A DNA stretch of 64,000 nucleotides from Odiellus spinosus (lineage: Eukaryota > Arthropoda > Arachnida > Opiliones > Phalangiidae), in the NCBI GenBank assembly GCA_963920705.1, contig OY987237.1, forward strand, positions 14,042,601-14,106,600. Reading direction: 5' to 3'. Below, one piece after another: positions 1-12,135 of the stretch. How positions within the stretch are numbered: position 1 is the first letter of the stretch; the number at the start of each line of letters is the position of its first letter. The position numbers and the translations under genes were made by a program. The notes beneath the pieces were generated by a model. It saw nothing but the letters and a program-made list of their open reading frames with translations. It had not been told where the DNA came from and did no database searches.

Positions 1-337
1 CGCGATAATTTAAATTTTTAATTTTAATTTAGTATCACGAAACGACTATAAGATCTCCAAGTATTATTACAATTTGAGTTAAATAATTTCTTGCATATTT
101 AAAGTCGTGGACTTTTCGTGAACTTCAAATGGAATTTGCGTATCATTTTCAGAAAGATCGTTTAAAAAATAATGAAATATAATAGAAAAATTACCGCAAG
201 AGTAAAAATACTAAATTTATAACCTTTAACCTCCATTTTCAAAGTATTTAAATTCTCCGAAATACTACTTCACTCGCTTGACTATTGTAGAGTTTTGACC
301 ATTACAGCAACTCTCCTTCAAGAGTAATATATTTAGA

Positions 338-674
338 CAGAAGCCGATGAAACCCTCCTTTGAAGTCTATTACTCCCGGGTCTTGTCTACCCCTCTCTGT
401 ATGGGTTATTCTCAAAAGGCGCGATTCGTACGCCTCCTAACGATGGATGTTTTCGGAGCGGGAGCTCGTCGAGCGAATATCTCTAGCAGCCTTGGAGTTC
501 GTCCAAAAAGCGTCGTCGTTTGTGGAGAGAGAGAATTTCCAATTTTCCGTAGACAGGGGGGAAGAAGTAGGACCCCTTCTAACTCGTAAAATTGGGAATT
601 TTACCCATACAGAGAGGAGCGCTATATGGAACATTGGAGTAGTAGACTTCAAAGGAGGGTTTCATCGGCTTCTG
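338..674 (+). mobile_element. MITE family A, copy A1
   Basis: Non-autonomous DNA transposon of 337 bp. It begins CAGAAGCCGATGAAACCC and ends with the reverse complement. The 39-bp TIRs differ at one base (CTATTAC on the left, CTACTAC seen from the right). A second inverted block, CTCTCTGTATGGGT, lies about 55-70 bp in from each end. The flanks are a 7-bp duplication ATTTAGA (331-337 and 675-681). It carries no transposase; open frames in it are by-products of its sequence and recur in every copy. Forward orientation is defined by the left arm reading TTACTCCCGGG. The 7-bp duplication and CA...TG ends resemble P-like elements (7-8 bp) or Dada (6-7 bp) more than hAT (8 bp), but the superfamily is unassigned. 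Confidence 0.95.
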
Positions 675-681
675 ATTTAGA

Positions 682-1560
682 TCATTGACTATGATCTATA
701 TTCTAAATTTTCCGAGAATTCTTGAAACAGAACAAGGAATGATTCAAAAATGACTTCTTTAAACCACGATTAATTCTTCATTAAGACGCAGCAGTCAGTA
801 ATGTACTTTTAAGTCAATTAAACACTCGAAAAAAGGTCAAACTTCCAATCAAATTTTCGTATTTTTCTCGAGATAAAATTGGACCTATAATTAGGGAACA
901 AGAGACTGATATCTCTTTTCGGTTCAACAAGGGAAAAAGATCAATTATCGATTTACGCGTAAAAGGTACTTAGAAAAATACAAAGCAAACAGAAATTTCG
1001 CGGAAAAGTCTTTTTGGTCTCTCTATCTCTCTCTCCGTTTATAGTTTAATGAAATTCAATATCGGAAGTGCCTCTTTGCTTCGTTTCTTCGGCGGAAATT
1101 GATAAACTAACAGCTGTTGGCGTATACAAAAAAAAAAAGCTCAATAAACGGTACAGGAGGAATCTAGGAATTATTGTTAATTCGGCTCCATTTCGAATTC
1201 TCCGTTGATTCACGTTAAGCCTAATTGATTTTTAGTCTTAATTTTTGATTGAAATCTTTTACGAATTAAGAATTGATAGAAAAATCACTTCATAATACCT
1301 TTATCATCGAGTCGAAAACTCAAATTTAAATATGTAAAGTGAGACAGATTTTTCATAACTCTAAATGGAATTTGATTAGCATTTTACGGAAAGATAGTTA
1401 AAAATGATTCAAATTATAGATACAGATGTCATAGAAAAAAAAAAAAAATCACAGCTAGTACGAAATATGACTGAAACAAACAAGCTATATATTATTGAAA
1501 TTTTTATCTTGTAGTTTCTTAGGAACACTTCAAGCCACAGAAGTAATTGTTTTTTTTTTA
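682..1560. other. Non-genic stretch between A1 and B1
   Basis: AT-rich. Holds a CT-rich tract at 1018-1037 and A-runs at 1128 and 1436. The first 330 bases of the window are similar and empty. No gene or repeat family recognised. Confidence 0.7.
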
Positions 1561-1567
1561 ATATGGC

Positions 1568-1985
1568 CAGAGGTATATAATAACCCCCTTCGGGGGGAAG
1601 TATGAAAGCCCCTATACTACCAATGCTAAAAATCACGAACAACAAGAGCCCGCTGCTGACTATCTAGGCCACTAGCTCGCGCTGGACTTCTCAATGTCGC
1701 TACTCTAGTAAATGGTCTTTGTATAAACAAGACGGCTCGATTTGTGTTTAGAACTTCCTGTCTCGGGAGTCAGGCTGTCTGATAAAATGGAGTCGAAGGT
1801 TGACTTCAGCTCGCGAGTTCCGGAAGTGCGCGTAGGGAAATTTTAGTGAGGTTCAAAATGGTGTAACTATTTTTTGGGAATAAAGCGGTGTGTCGATCCG
1901 CCGCGATTTACGCCGGGCACTCGTTGTTCGTCGATTTTGCCTACCTTTCATACTTCCCCCCGAAGGGGGTTATTATATACCTTTG
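1568..1985 (+). mobile_element. MITE family B, copy B1
   Basis: Non-autonomous element of 418 bp with ~41-bp TIRs starting CAGAGGTATATAATAACC. Each TIR contains CCCCC-TTCG-GGGGG, able to form a very stable C(UUCG)G hairpin as RNA. Further in, AAAATC..CGAACAAC..GCCCG recurs inverted in the other arm. The flanks ATATGGC and ATTTGGC match at 6 of 7 bases. The right end is CTTTG instead of CTCTG. No coding capacity. Confidence 0.93.
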
Positions 1986-2799
1986 ATTTGGCCTATTTAA
2001 TAGAATGATAAAATTAAAAATATAATATATTGGGATTAAAAATAATGTTCATCTTATTTCAAAAGACAAGGATTACCAAAAATCCCTGAATACAGAACTC
2101 AAAATATTCTAATCAATTCATTGAAAAGTCTTAGGCCTCTATATCGGATCTATGGGCCAAATTAAACCAGTCACAGCTAATTTTAAAACAATATTCACAC
2201 CATTTCTTGTAAATCTCCAACCCAGTTAGTCTTTTGATAAGGTTAATCCTTCCATAAATTAAAACAATAAGAAGAAAAATTAAATTTAGGCCCACTTAAT
2301 ATTAATCTAAATGCGAACAGTCAAGGTTAGTTTTTTTAATATTTTATATGATACCCAGAATTTTTTTTCTACGTATCATCAATTCTATATCCGAAACACG
2401 TCCTGAATGGGTGTTATCCAATCGCCATTGGCCCATTCCCTTTTTAAATGGTCATTAGGGCGAAACGTGCCGACGAAGCTAGCACGGTTACAATATATCC
2501 ATCTAACATTATTTATTAATAAAATAAAGGCCCGTATTATGGCAGACTTATAATGGGAGTGCTTACCGGCTACTTCTCTTTTCCCTAACGTAGCTTCATT
2601 AACCCATTATGGATGAATAGAATATATATTTCTTCAAGATTAGACTGTTTCGCGTAACTAGCGAAACTGGAGAGAATTGATAGGACAGGACCAGATAAGG
2701 TTGACAAAAAGTTATAAAAACCAAACTAGTATTACTTTCACCGTCACAGAGACAAAGATGGAACAAGGTTTAGTATATAAATCTACTTTTTTCTGTATG

Positions 2800-2855
2800 A
2801 AATTCAACATTGTGTATTATTCCGCGTATGTTTTTATTTAGTTTGCACACTTATA
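2800..2855 (+). repeat. Dispersed motif C, copy 1
   Basis: AACATTGTGTATTATTCCGC followed by a loose AGTTTGCACACT. Seven copies share the core TGTATTAATCCGC, usually with CTACTTTTT..CCTA upstream and GCATTCGCTA...GTGAAAACT downstream. Origin unknown; possibly remains of an old element. Confidence 0.45.
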
Positions 2856-4800
2856 TTGAAGAAAACTATCCAAATTTATTTCAATTTGATATTATATGTT
2901 GGGTTTATTGGAGTTAGAAGAATTTCTAATTATGTTCCTACTTTCACAAAAACTAAAATTATTACCATAGGAAAAAAATGGAAATAATAGGGAAATCTCA
3001 TTACTAGAATACATGAAAAAGAGTTTTTAAACGACGCTATCCAATGGATATAAAGTGTCATTAATTTTTTTCGGTCATTTCTGAATTTTTTTCATTGCCT
3101 ATTTTTTTATAATATTTTATGTGGATGGGGAGATATTAAGTTTTTATGGTTTAGTTTCATCTCGTGGAAAGAATTCTGTAAATAAAAACCTAGTAAGGAT
3201 ACGGACTTCCAGCGATATCGTTGGAGCGATAGAGATAGCTAAGATATCGCGAGCAGCTAATTTTTTTGGGCTTTTTTTTCTTCCCTACTAATGAAGTTTT
3301 TCTCGTAAATTCTACTTGTGAAAAAGAGGCTTATAGAAGGATTAAGACATTTTGGTCATGATGTATTACTGAAAAAAATGACTAAATTCTAACCCGTTAT
3401 TTAATTATTCAAATATCACTTGAATGAACAACATATTAAACCTTTTTCTCTCCAAGAACACGGGAAAACTATACTTCAGTTTTTAAATTATCGAAGGAAA
3501 TTATGTTAAAAAAATTAATCTAAGCCATTTCAATTACTTGAAAATCGACCAGTTGGGAATAAAAACACGTTTCGATCGCCTAAAAATTGAAAATAAATCG
3601 AAAAGGCTTATCTGTTGGCTCATGTGCACTGTTTTTCACCCTGAGAATTGAAAATAAATGGTTCCAACATTTCAATATTGGTGTTTCATGTGAAAATGTG
3701 CGAAAAAGTAGACTAATCTTTTTTGCAAACAGTTACATCCTTTGGTTATGCTTAAGGCTAAAGTCTTGTGATAAAGTTCTCGACTGTAGATCACTATTGA
3801 GATGGACCTTTTTTTTTAGTTTTATAATTATCCAGGAGATAAAACGGGCCATCATTAAGCGCAGGCGATAAAGAGTTGCTTAATTACTTATTAGTTACGT
3901 GGGGTGCAATTATTTTTTCATGTTTTTTTTTCCCGTTGTTTAATTTATAACTATCTTCGTTGATAACTTGATTAGCTTCGTTGGAATGACATTAATACTT
4001 TAGAAAAAAAAACTAATATTCATATCAACAGAAATAACGTCACACTAAGCTAAAGTCACGTATTTGATGTTTACACAATCCACGTATTAATGCTTCGTCT
4101 ATTAAATTTAAAGTATTAGAGTGAAAGGCAAGAATTAAGCAATAAGACTTGAGAACAATTTTATTTATCCCTACCCTAAACTCCATTGTTTCTATATCAG
4201 AGGATGGAGAACAAAAAGATTAATTTTTCGCAAAGAAGGAAAACAAACATCCGCGTTGTAGACTTATTTCCTACACAAAAAAATAACCGCGGATTGTTAC
4301 ACTAAGTTAAATATCATTGAAATAAAGTAGTTTTCGTGAACGATCCATACAATTATGCATCCCCCTAAGGTTCCCACAACATTTTTTGGAGGTAAACCGG
4401 ACGCGTAAAAGAATGCGTATAAAATCCATAAATGTTTCCTTAAAACTGAATATTTTACTAGAAAAGTCTTGTTCCAGTAAAAACGGTTCGTTTAACATAA
4501 CACCAAACTATAAAGAAATATATTTTTTTTTCATAAAACATATCAGTAAACAAAAAATTGCAAAATAAAGTTAAATTGTGTAAAAATGTATGACGAAGTT
4601 TTTCTTCAGACATACTAAAATATTCCACAAATTTATTGAACTGATATTTAGAGGTTTCACGAATAAAATATAGCAGTTTACTAAGGAATTTGTCGAACTT
4701 TTATTAATCGGATAGATCTACCGAATTCAACTTAGATTTAAAGGCGCGCGAGTGGTGCCTTTTGCAAATTTGGGATTTTTTTTATATGTTATATAAGATA

Positions 4801-4882
4801 GTTCAGATTTAGAAGCAGAGGGTGTTCGGAAATGGAATCGGGGCGTTCAGAATTAGAATCGTTCGTTTAGAATTAGAAGCCG
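4801..4882. repeat. Degenerate ~20-bp tandem repeat
   Basis: Four loosely similar units around GTTCAGAATTAGAA (GTTCAGATTTAGAAGC, GTTCGGAAATGGAATC, GTTCAGAATTAGAATC, GTTTAGAATTAGAAGC). A further CGTTCAGAATTAGG occurs at 5040-5053. Confidence 0.6.
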
Positions 4883-5283
4883 TTACTGCCGTCTTTAAAA
4901 CCGCTTCTACGTCAAAAGTACGCTTCATGGAATGATGAAAATTAGCGCAAAGGGTCCGCGACTATTCAAACTTGATATTAGATAGTTAACTTCGTCTCTA
5001 AAAATTCCATAACAATTGAGATCTCCGATTACTTGAAAAGCGTTCAGAATTAGGCGACCCTACCCTAGTCACAAACCATCCGAAATTAAAATATCTGAAA
5101 AATACGAATAACAGAAGATTCCGAGTACTAAATATAAACATAATATAGTATCATTATACTTCAACTTAAGCGTAATTTAAACAAATATAACCAAGTGATT
5201 TTAATTATCAGTTTTAATTTGATTATTATAAAAGGTTGAACTTTATAATATTCTAAATTTACTTCACTATAGTATAAACTTAA

Positions 5284-5460
5284 ATTAGCGGACCTGAACT
5301 TAGTAACTCTCCGTGGGCGGAAGGATTAGAGATATGGAATAAATTTAAAATCGGATATGGCCCAGAGCGAGAGTTAGTTGCTTCAATGATTCGACGTTAT
5401 GTAAAACAGCTCGGAAATCCTTCAAGTGTTAATCTCCCAACATTATTCAAGATGCTATAG
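5284..5460 (+). CDS. Unrecognised exon-like open frame, 58 codons
   Basis: An open stretch between stops (TAA at 5281, TAG at 5458). From near its start it reads GPELSNSPWAEGLEIWNKF and later MIRRYVKQLGNPSSVNLPT. The mix of charged, aromatic and proline/glycine residues is more protein-like than typical chance frames in DNA this AT-rich. The only in-frame ATGs are late, so it would be an exon or the remains of a coding repeat rather than a complete gene. No family recognised. Chance remains quite possible at this length. Confidence 0.2.
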   Translation: MSGPELSNSPWAEGLEIWNKFKIGYGPERELVASMIRRYVKQLGNPSSVNLPTLFKML

Positions 5461-5855
5461 CCACGCAGCTATGACTCCTACAAGTTTCCGCTTTCAGTAT
5501 ATAAGTACAGATATTCAGTACGAGAGAGTACAATAACCCTCCCGGTGACTAACCAGCTGAACTTAGATAATAATATAATAATAAAGAGGTCAAATTCTTC
5601 GTGATAAGAAATAAACACGAATATTTCCACGCTTATTCGTTATTTTAAAAAAAAAAAAAACTCAACAAATCAATTGTTTTTACAATAAATACTACTACCA
5701 ATCAATTTTTAAAGGGACAATGAAACAAAATGGCTTACAATTAAAGGTCGGAACTTTATCTAACATCTGGCCGTTCAGGTTTTCTTGTACAAGATTATTC
5801 TTGTTGAAAGTAATCCATTATCCATGGTTAAAAATAAGCATTTTAAAGTATATAT

Positions 5856-6192
5856 CAGAAGCCGATGAAACCCTCCTTTGAAGTCTACTACTCCAATGTT
5901 CCATATAGCGCTCCTCTCTGTATGGGTAAAATTCACAATTTTACGAGTTAGAAGGGGTCCTACTTCATCCCCCCTGTCTACGGAAAATTGGAAATTATCT
6001 CTCTTCACAAACGACGATGTTTTGTGGACGAACTCCAAGGTTGCTAGAGATATTCGCTCGACGAGCTCCCGCTCCGAAAACATCTACCGTTAGGAGGCGT
6101 ACGAATCGCGCTTTTTGAAACTAACCCATACAGAGAGGGGTAGACAAGACCAGGGAGTAATAGACTTCAAAGGAGGGTTTCATCGGCTTCTG
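5856..6192 (-). mobile_element. MITE family A, copy A2
   Basis: A 337-bp copy in reverse orientation. The flanks TATATAT (5849-5855) and TGTATAT (6193-6199) match at 6 of 7 bases. It mixes types: the outer arm has the GAAACTAACCC variant typical of type 2 copies, while the centre (GAGTTAG, CTCCAATG) is type 1. Confidence 0.93.
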
Positions 6193-6832
6193 TGTATATT
6201 TAAATGAATACTAATTGTCGTGGCATCATCCCTTTAAGTCCAAATACACGCATTAAGCATTCCCCGATTAGTAATAAATACAGAAAAATTTCGGAAGAAT
6301 AGGAGAAAAAAAATGTATTGAAATTATTTTTTCTCAACGTGACTTCGAAAAGATTTAACACAAAAAAAAAAATTCCTTTCCATGCATAACTAGCACTACA
6401 ACTTTTTACGCTTGTTCAATGAACTATTAGAGTTTGTTAAGTATATAACAGTTTGCAAAGTAGCGGATAAACACAAAATATTACACTACACAGGGACCGA
6501 AAGTAGATTTTTGATATAAAGGTTATAGAGTATATTTAAAATCCCAATTTTTTTTATAAAAACTAAGGTAAGCGTGTTTCCTGTTGGCAGAGAGTTGAGA
6601 GGCGTTAGAGATGGGAGGGAGAAGCTATGGAATAAATAACTGACCTTTCGCTTGACCCCTACACCACGCACCACACCACAGAACCACAGCTAAGCCTAAA
6701 ATACCTTAAGGTTAAAATAGTACTTCACGTGAGTAGGCGAATCGTGGAATTTCAATTTAGATTTGCAGATGATTCGAAGCTAGCCCCATCTTAAAATGGT
6801 GATACGATTTAGAGCGAGACTTAACTTTATCT

Positions 6833-7042
6833 TTACTGAATATTTAGTATGATTTGTATCGGAGTAAAAACGTGCGCATCGCCGGACGTGCCAAATTGCT
6901 CGCCATGCGCAAAAAACCACCAACGAAACTCGGGCGTTCGTGATGAAACAACCACGTTTCGAAAACCCTTAACGACCATTTCGATTTCAAGCGCCAGCAA
7001 TATCGTAGTGCCTTTGAAAAGGTTGTAGTTCAAACTTGTCAA
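6833..7042 (-). CDS. Unrecognised 69-aa ORF in a GC-richer block
   Basis: Starts MTSLNYNLFKGTTILLALEI and contains FRWWFFAHGEQFGTSGDAHV. It lies in an island (~6850-7050) clearly more GC-rich than its surroundings. The plus strand is also open there for about 60 codons from the ATG at 6849 (MICIGVKTCASPDVPNCSPC), so base composition alone may keep frames open. Coding status and strand are undecided. No domain recognised and no neighbouring exon seen. Confidence 0.2.
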   Translation of the reverse strand: MTSLNYNLFKGTTILLALEIEMVVKGFRNVVVSSRTPEFRWWFFAHGEQFGTSGDAHVFTPIQIILNIQ

Positions 7043-7355
7043 AGGCGGGGTAAAATAAGAGCTTGACTATCATTAAAAAGGTCTAAGAGCGTGCCAATTC
7101 TTTGCTTGGATTGGTTTTCTTTTTAACGCTCGTGGTTCACGGTTCGTCTATTCGTTTACAAGCAATACATAGACGCGAAACAAAACCGTTAGCGTTCTTA
7201 CGAGCTTCTCAAATATTGTTGTTTCAATAAAACTAGACTTATACCCCTAGGTCCCAGACTAGAAGGTAAATAATCGTAAATATTGCCAGGAAGCTTATAA
7301 AGGATCTTGCCATAAACAGGCTGAGGGCAAAATAGTTTCTTGTATAATATTACGA

Positions 7356-7443
7356 CTTGCATTTAGGCTTTCCTCAAAACAGATTTTTGGTGAAGGTTTA
7401 GTACACTAGCAACGACTTGTTTTGAGGAAAGCATAAATGCAAG
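7356..7443. repeat. Near-perfect 26-bp stem hairpin
   Basis: CTTGCATTTAGGCTTTCCTC..ACA (7356-7381) pairs with 7418-7443 at 25 of 26 positions, with a 36-base loop. The loop ends with ACGACTTG, also present just before the left arm. The size resembles a microRNA precursor or a tiny foldback element; the sequence alone cannot decide. Confidence 0.75.
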
Positions 7444-7452
7444 GGAAGCCTA

Positions 7453-7498
7453 GGAGGAGAGTTCATTTCCATGGTGACAGGCAGATGAAATTCTAGAA
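7453..7498 (+). repeat. Partial repeat K2
   Basis: GAGTTCATTTCCATGGTGACAGGC and the following AGATGAAATTCTAG resemble the right arm of K1 (GAGTTTGTTTCCAGGTTGACAGGC then AGAAGTAATCCTAG). It lies 9 bases after the hairpin at 7356-7443. Confidence 0.45.
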
Positions 7499-9433
7499 CT
7501 TTGGGTTTCATTTATTCAAGACTAGATAAACTAAAAATGCATAACATTAATAGAAATCGACGCTATATATTTTATTCTCGGTATTAAACTCACGCCGGTG
7601 TATAATTTCTTCAAAAAGGTCTTAAACTAAACCCTAACATTAGTTGAGCGTTTCCGGTGATCGTGTCTGAAAAGCGCAATCTCGAGAAATACCTTTAATC
7701 AGCGGAAAATTCAACAGTCGCGGTTAAAGTATTTTTTGAGACAATTTTTAAGAAGAATTCTGTAAGTCATCAGGATAAATTCCTACCTCAAGTCTCTTTA
7801 GTCTCTTTGATCCGAGTCAAGAGAATATTTTTCCTTAGTTGGCGAAATCTTTCTAAAGAAGGAAGCCTCGCAATTTTTCCATTGGTTTTTGAACGATAAG
7901 TTCAATGACAGATCACGTATACGACCATATAAGTTAAAATAGGACTTTACCAATAAAGATAATACCATAAATTGAGATTAATTTAAAATTTTCTTAACTT
8001 TAACGCTGAATTTTTCTATATATTCAAATGCGATTATGAATATAAAGACACCAAATGCTCGAAATACATTTTAGGAACCGTAAAAATTAATTTCGAAAAA
8101 ACTAACAATTAAAAAAAACCTTGTTAATTTTAATTCGCTTTGAAAACAAGTTATCTAAGTTCAAGACCGACAAATGCCTTTCTCTGGCGTAATTATGACG
8201 TTTACCATTCAATATTGAACTTAATATTAGATGTTTTCGATGTATTTGATAAGATTAGAATTAAAGATTTCATAAATGAATTTTTTATCGTGTTTGGTAA
8301 TTTTAACTTCTTAAATTGCTGTAATTTGTCTTAAGGCTCTCGGTGAAATAAAGCAAATTAAATATTCATCTTCTCAGACGCTTCTTAAGACTCTACCTTT
8401 AAATTCAGAGTATTCTAATATATAAAGTAGTAGGGAGTAGCTCGAGGCGTAACGTGTTCCAAGGAGGATTCCCCATAAAATTCTTCGACGTTCTAACATC
8501 GTAAGAGAGAGAGAGAGCAAAGTTTCGCTATTCACATCATTTTCCACACAGAATATTCCCAGTTTTAGGTTTCACCGAATAAGGAACGTGGCTTCGATCT
8601 AGTTCTAAGAAAATATTCATAAAGATAAAGACCATCTTAACTTCGCTCGTGCTAAAGTCTTAAATTGAAACTAAGGATTAGAAGATTGAAAAGTTGTTAG
8701 AACCATCCTCGCGGCGCCAAGTTCAAGGCCGACTGGCCTCTATTTTTTGCGCGCTTTTTTTCGCGGGTTTTTTTTTTTCGCGCCAAAGTTCTACGTACTC
8801 TCTTATAATAATAATAATGCTTTTTTACGACTTTTGATTCGCCCAAGAGGCACTCGTGGCCTCGTTCTGATCTATACACTCGTCTCTAAGAGCGGATTTC
8901 CTAAACTACTTTTATTTCATATTAATTTAACATTGTGTTCCAATCCACCTCAACTTCAGATACTTTGCAAACTCATTTAAAACTAAAATTTACCAAAAAA
9001 ATATTTTTTTCCCGCAATTTACCAGCTCGAAGGAGAAAGATGGTTCAGAGAAAAATACCGTTTAAATTTTTTTTTCTCGTTTTTTTTTTAACCATCTAAC
9101 TATGATAGAGAAAATTAATGGACTGTTCTCTCTCCACATCTGTTGATGAGATTTTAAATGGCCAAAAATCGCGCCCTTGACGTGGGACGATAGCCCCACC
9201 GTTAATGTAAGTGTACACCAAATTTACATATTCTTAATCAACGATAGCCTAAAGGCACTAATTATAGTTAATGACTAAAATTGTTTTAAACTTTCAACTA
9301 TTAACAGATAAGGGTCTATGAAAATTGAATCTACTAGATGAGCAGTAACTTGGTGGACTAATTTTGCTTTATTTTCATTTTAAAACAGCTGTGAAACAAA
9401 TAAATACCCTTATCCTTTTACACTGCTTTTATA

Positions 9434-9985
9434 TTGAAGTAATACAAAACTAACCCACCATCGAAGCAACTGAAAACTAACCCACCATCGAAGCAACTGA
9501 AAACTAACCCACCATCGAAGCAACTGAAAACTAACCCACCATCGAAGCAACTGAAAACTAACCCACCATCGAAGCAACTGAAAACTAACCCACCATCGAA
9601 GCAACTGAAAACTAACCCACCATCGAAGCAACTGAAAACTAACCCACCATCGAAGCAACTGAAAACTAACCCACCATCGAAGCAACTGAAAACTAACCCA
9701 CCATCGAAGCAACTGAAAATTAACCCACCATCGAAGCAACTGAAAATTAACCCACCATCGAAGCAACTGAAAACTAACCCACCATCGAAGCAACTGAAAA
9801 CTAACCCACCATCGAAGCAACTGAAAACTAACCCACCATCGAAGCAACTGAAAACTAACCCACCATCGAAGCAACTGAAAACTAACCCACCATCGAAGCA
9901 ACTGAAAACTAACCCACCATCGAAGCAACTGAAAACTAACCCACCATCGAAGCAACTGAAAACTAACCCACCAAAGTAATTGAAC
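9434..9985. repeat. 27-bp minisatellite, ~20 copies
   Basis: Unit of 27 bp containing CTAACCCACCATCGAAGCAA. About 19 units are nearly identical from 9446 to 9973. Two neighbouring units share a C-to-T change (AAATTAACCC), a mark of local duplication. Degenerate half-units border both sides (TTGAAGTAATACAAAAC and CACCAAAGTAATTGAAC). Because 27 is a multiple of three, a repeated WWVSFQLLR frame stays open on the minus strand; it is not a supported gene. Confidence 0.97.
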
Positions 9986-10974
9986 TAAACAACTACATAA
10001 TCCTTTTAGATATATAGTTTTAAAATTATTACAATCCATTGCTTTCCCCCTATATGTTATCAAATATTAATTATAAACCAAAACTTAGTTATTTTAGATA
10101 TTAAAACCTAAAAACAAACATTTTTACAAGGCACCCAATTTTTAAATCAAAATATATATATCTATAAAAAGGGGGTCACCGGTGTCTTTTAAGTTTTGAG
10201 ATAATTTAAATATTATTTCTTTATATAAATATTTTTTTCAGGTTTGCTATTTGGACACAAAAAACTGATTGAACGCAGAGCCGTCTTTACTTCGACAGGT
10301 TTCTAATATAAATTATACAACAAGATAAGAAAAGAAGCCCTAGCTGTTTTTAAACGGGAAAAAAAATGGTAAAGAATGGGTAATTTTCGCCACTGTCCTG
10401 GTTACCATACAAACCTCTAAAACTCAGGGACCTACTTAACTTACGAAAAATATTAAAACGTGTTTTCTGATCTTGAATGAAAACTTGGAACTAATACAGA
10501 CTACTATAAAGATTGAGATCGTATTTAAGGAAAAAAAAAAAGATAATTATGTAGATAAAGAACAATAATAAACTATTTAAACTTCTGACTGTCAAACTAA
10601 ATACGAGGTTATAAAGGAATTAAACACTATGACCGACTTATTTAACATTAAATTGAACTAAATACCAGCTTAAAATGTAATACTTTAAGAAGACGACGGT
10701 AGGATTAATTTTTTCGTGGGAAAACTCAAAATTTAATTATTTTTAAACTTTTAGGTTTGAAAGATGATTCGTCCCTCTAAAGCAAATTTGTAAAATAATA
10801 TTTTGATTAAAAATATAATTACCCAACTATAGTTTGGACTTGTTTGCGTCATCAATAATAATTAATAACTGGAGTATTTATTACAAAGATAATGTTAAAA
10901 AATTCAAAATTCAATACTATTTTTTAAAATTGAAATTTTAAACTCTAATAATATTCTACCTCAATACCCTAGAT

Positions 10975-11393
10975 CAGAGGTATATAATAACCCCCTTCGG
11001 GGGGAAGTATGAAAGCCCCTATACTACCAATGCTAAAAATCACGAACAACAAGAGCCCGCTGCTGACTATCTAGGCCACTAGCTCGCGCTGGACTTCTCA
11101 ATGTCGCTACTCTAGTAAATGGTCTTTGTATAAACAAGACGGCTCGATTTGTGTTTAGAACTTCCTGTCTCGGGAGTCATGCTGTCTGTTAAATTGGTGT
11201 CGAAGGTTGACTTCAGCTCGCGAGTTCCGGAAGCGTGCGTAGGGAAAATTTAGTGAGGTTCAAACTGGTGTAACTTTTTTTTTGGGAGTAAAGCGGTGTG
11301 TCGATCCGCCGCGATTTACGCCGGGCACTCGTTGTTCGTCGATTTTGCCTACCTTTCATACTTCCCCCCGAAGGGGGTTATTATATACCTCTG
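10975..11393 (+). mobile_element. MITE family B, copy B2
   Basis: A 419-bp forward copy with perfect 7-bp duplication CCTAGAT (10968-10974 and 11394-11400). Both TIR hairpins are intact. Confidence 0.95.
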
Positions 11394-11947
11394 CCTAGAT
11401 CAACCCTCCTTTTTTGTATTGATTCCTACATGATAACCTAAACCAGTCAAAATAATTTTTAATTTTAGAAATGAGAATATTTTAATGAATGAAGCAAATT
11501 CATTTAAAATTGAAGATATCCATTATTTCTTTCACTAGACTAAAATACAAATAAGTTGAAAAGAAAATTTAATTTTAATAGAAAATTCTCTAATTTGAGA
11601 TGATTTAAAATTAAGATTAACTGTAATTAAATTGGGCCTAATCTTTTACGAATATGCAATACAATTTGGAGCTCATTAGGACTAACTATCACAACCCCTT
11701 TAAAATGACAAGACAAACGCAATTATAATAAAACTAACATTTTCTTCTGGGCAACAATAGATATTAAGAAACTGCTGATTTTGAACAACAATATTTCCAC
11801 CATTTCAATGAAATTATATACTAGTGTTAAAGCAAAGTTAAACACTCCCATTGCATATCATCTTTTAAAGGAGGGGGGGTCTATAATAACCACGATTTAA
11901 AATTTTTAGATCGTGACTAACTTCCAGCGCGAAATAAATATTTTGTT

Positions 11948-11950
<3 letters not shown>

Positions 11951-11980
<30 letters not shown>
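11951..11980 (+). repeat. A30 homopolymer
   Basis: Thirty A in a row, followed by TGGCCG. Could be a retroposed poly(A) tail, but no recognisable body precedes it and no duplication was seen. It creates a spurious lysine-rich open frame. Confidence 0.95.
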
Positions 11981-11985
<5 letters not shown>

Positions 11986-12135
11986 GAATATCACTTGACC
12001 CTAAGAAGCGGGAATTAAGGATAAGAAAAGCTAGCCTTGTCTTTAATGCAAAATTAAAGTGGGATTGGTGTGTATACCTTCATTTAATGGATCAACAATG
12101 GAGTAAAACTCGTGAGTTATCTTACACGAAACTTT

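Larger units (their letters stand above)
1993..5848. other. Non-genic stretch B1 to A2
   Basis: AT-rich with many T and A runs. Contains motif C copy 1, the degenerate repeat at 4801-4882 and the exon-like frame at 5284-5460. Otherwise I see nothing. Confidence 0.65.
6200..9433. other. Non-genic stretch A2 to 27-bp array
   Basis: Contains the GC-richer block near 6850-7050, the hairpin at 7356-7443, K2, and a CGCG/T-rich tract at 8740-8785. No supported gene. Confidence 0.65.

Noticed and set aside
9434..9985. CRISPR array
   Set aside because: Units are head-to-tail with no unique spacers; the same holds for the 30-bp and 15-bp arrays.
9410..10063. 217-aa minus-strand frame of WWVSFQLLR repeats
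   Set aside because: Lies entirely over the 27-bp minisatellite; the unit length is a multiple of three, so a frame stays open without coding.
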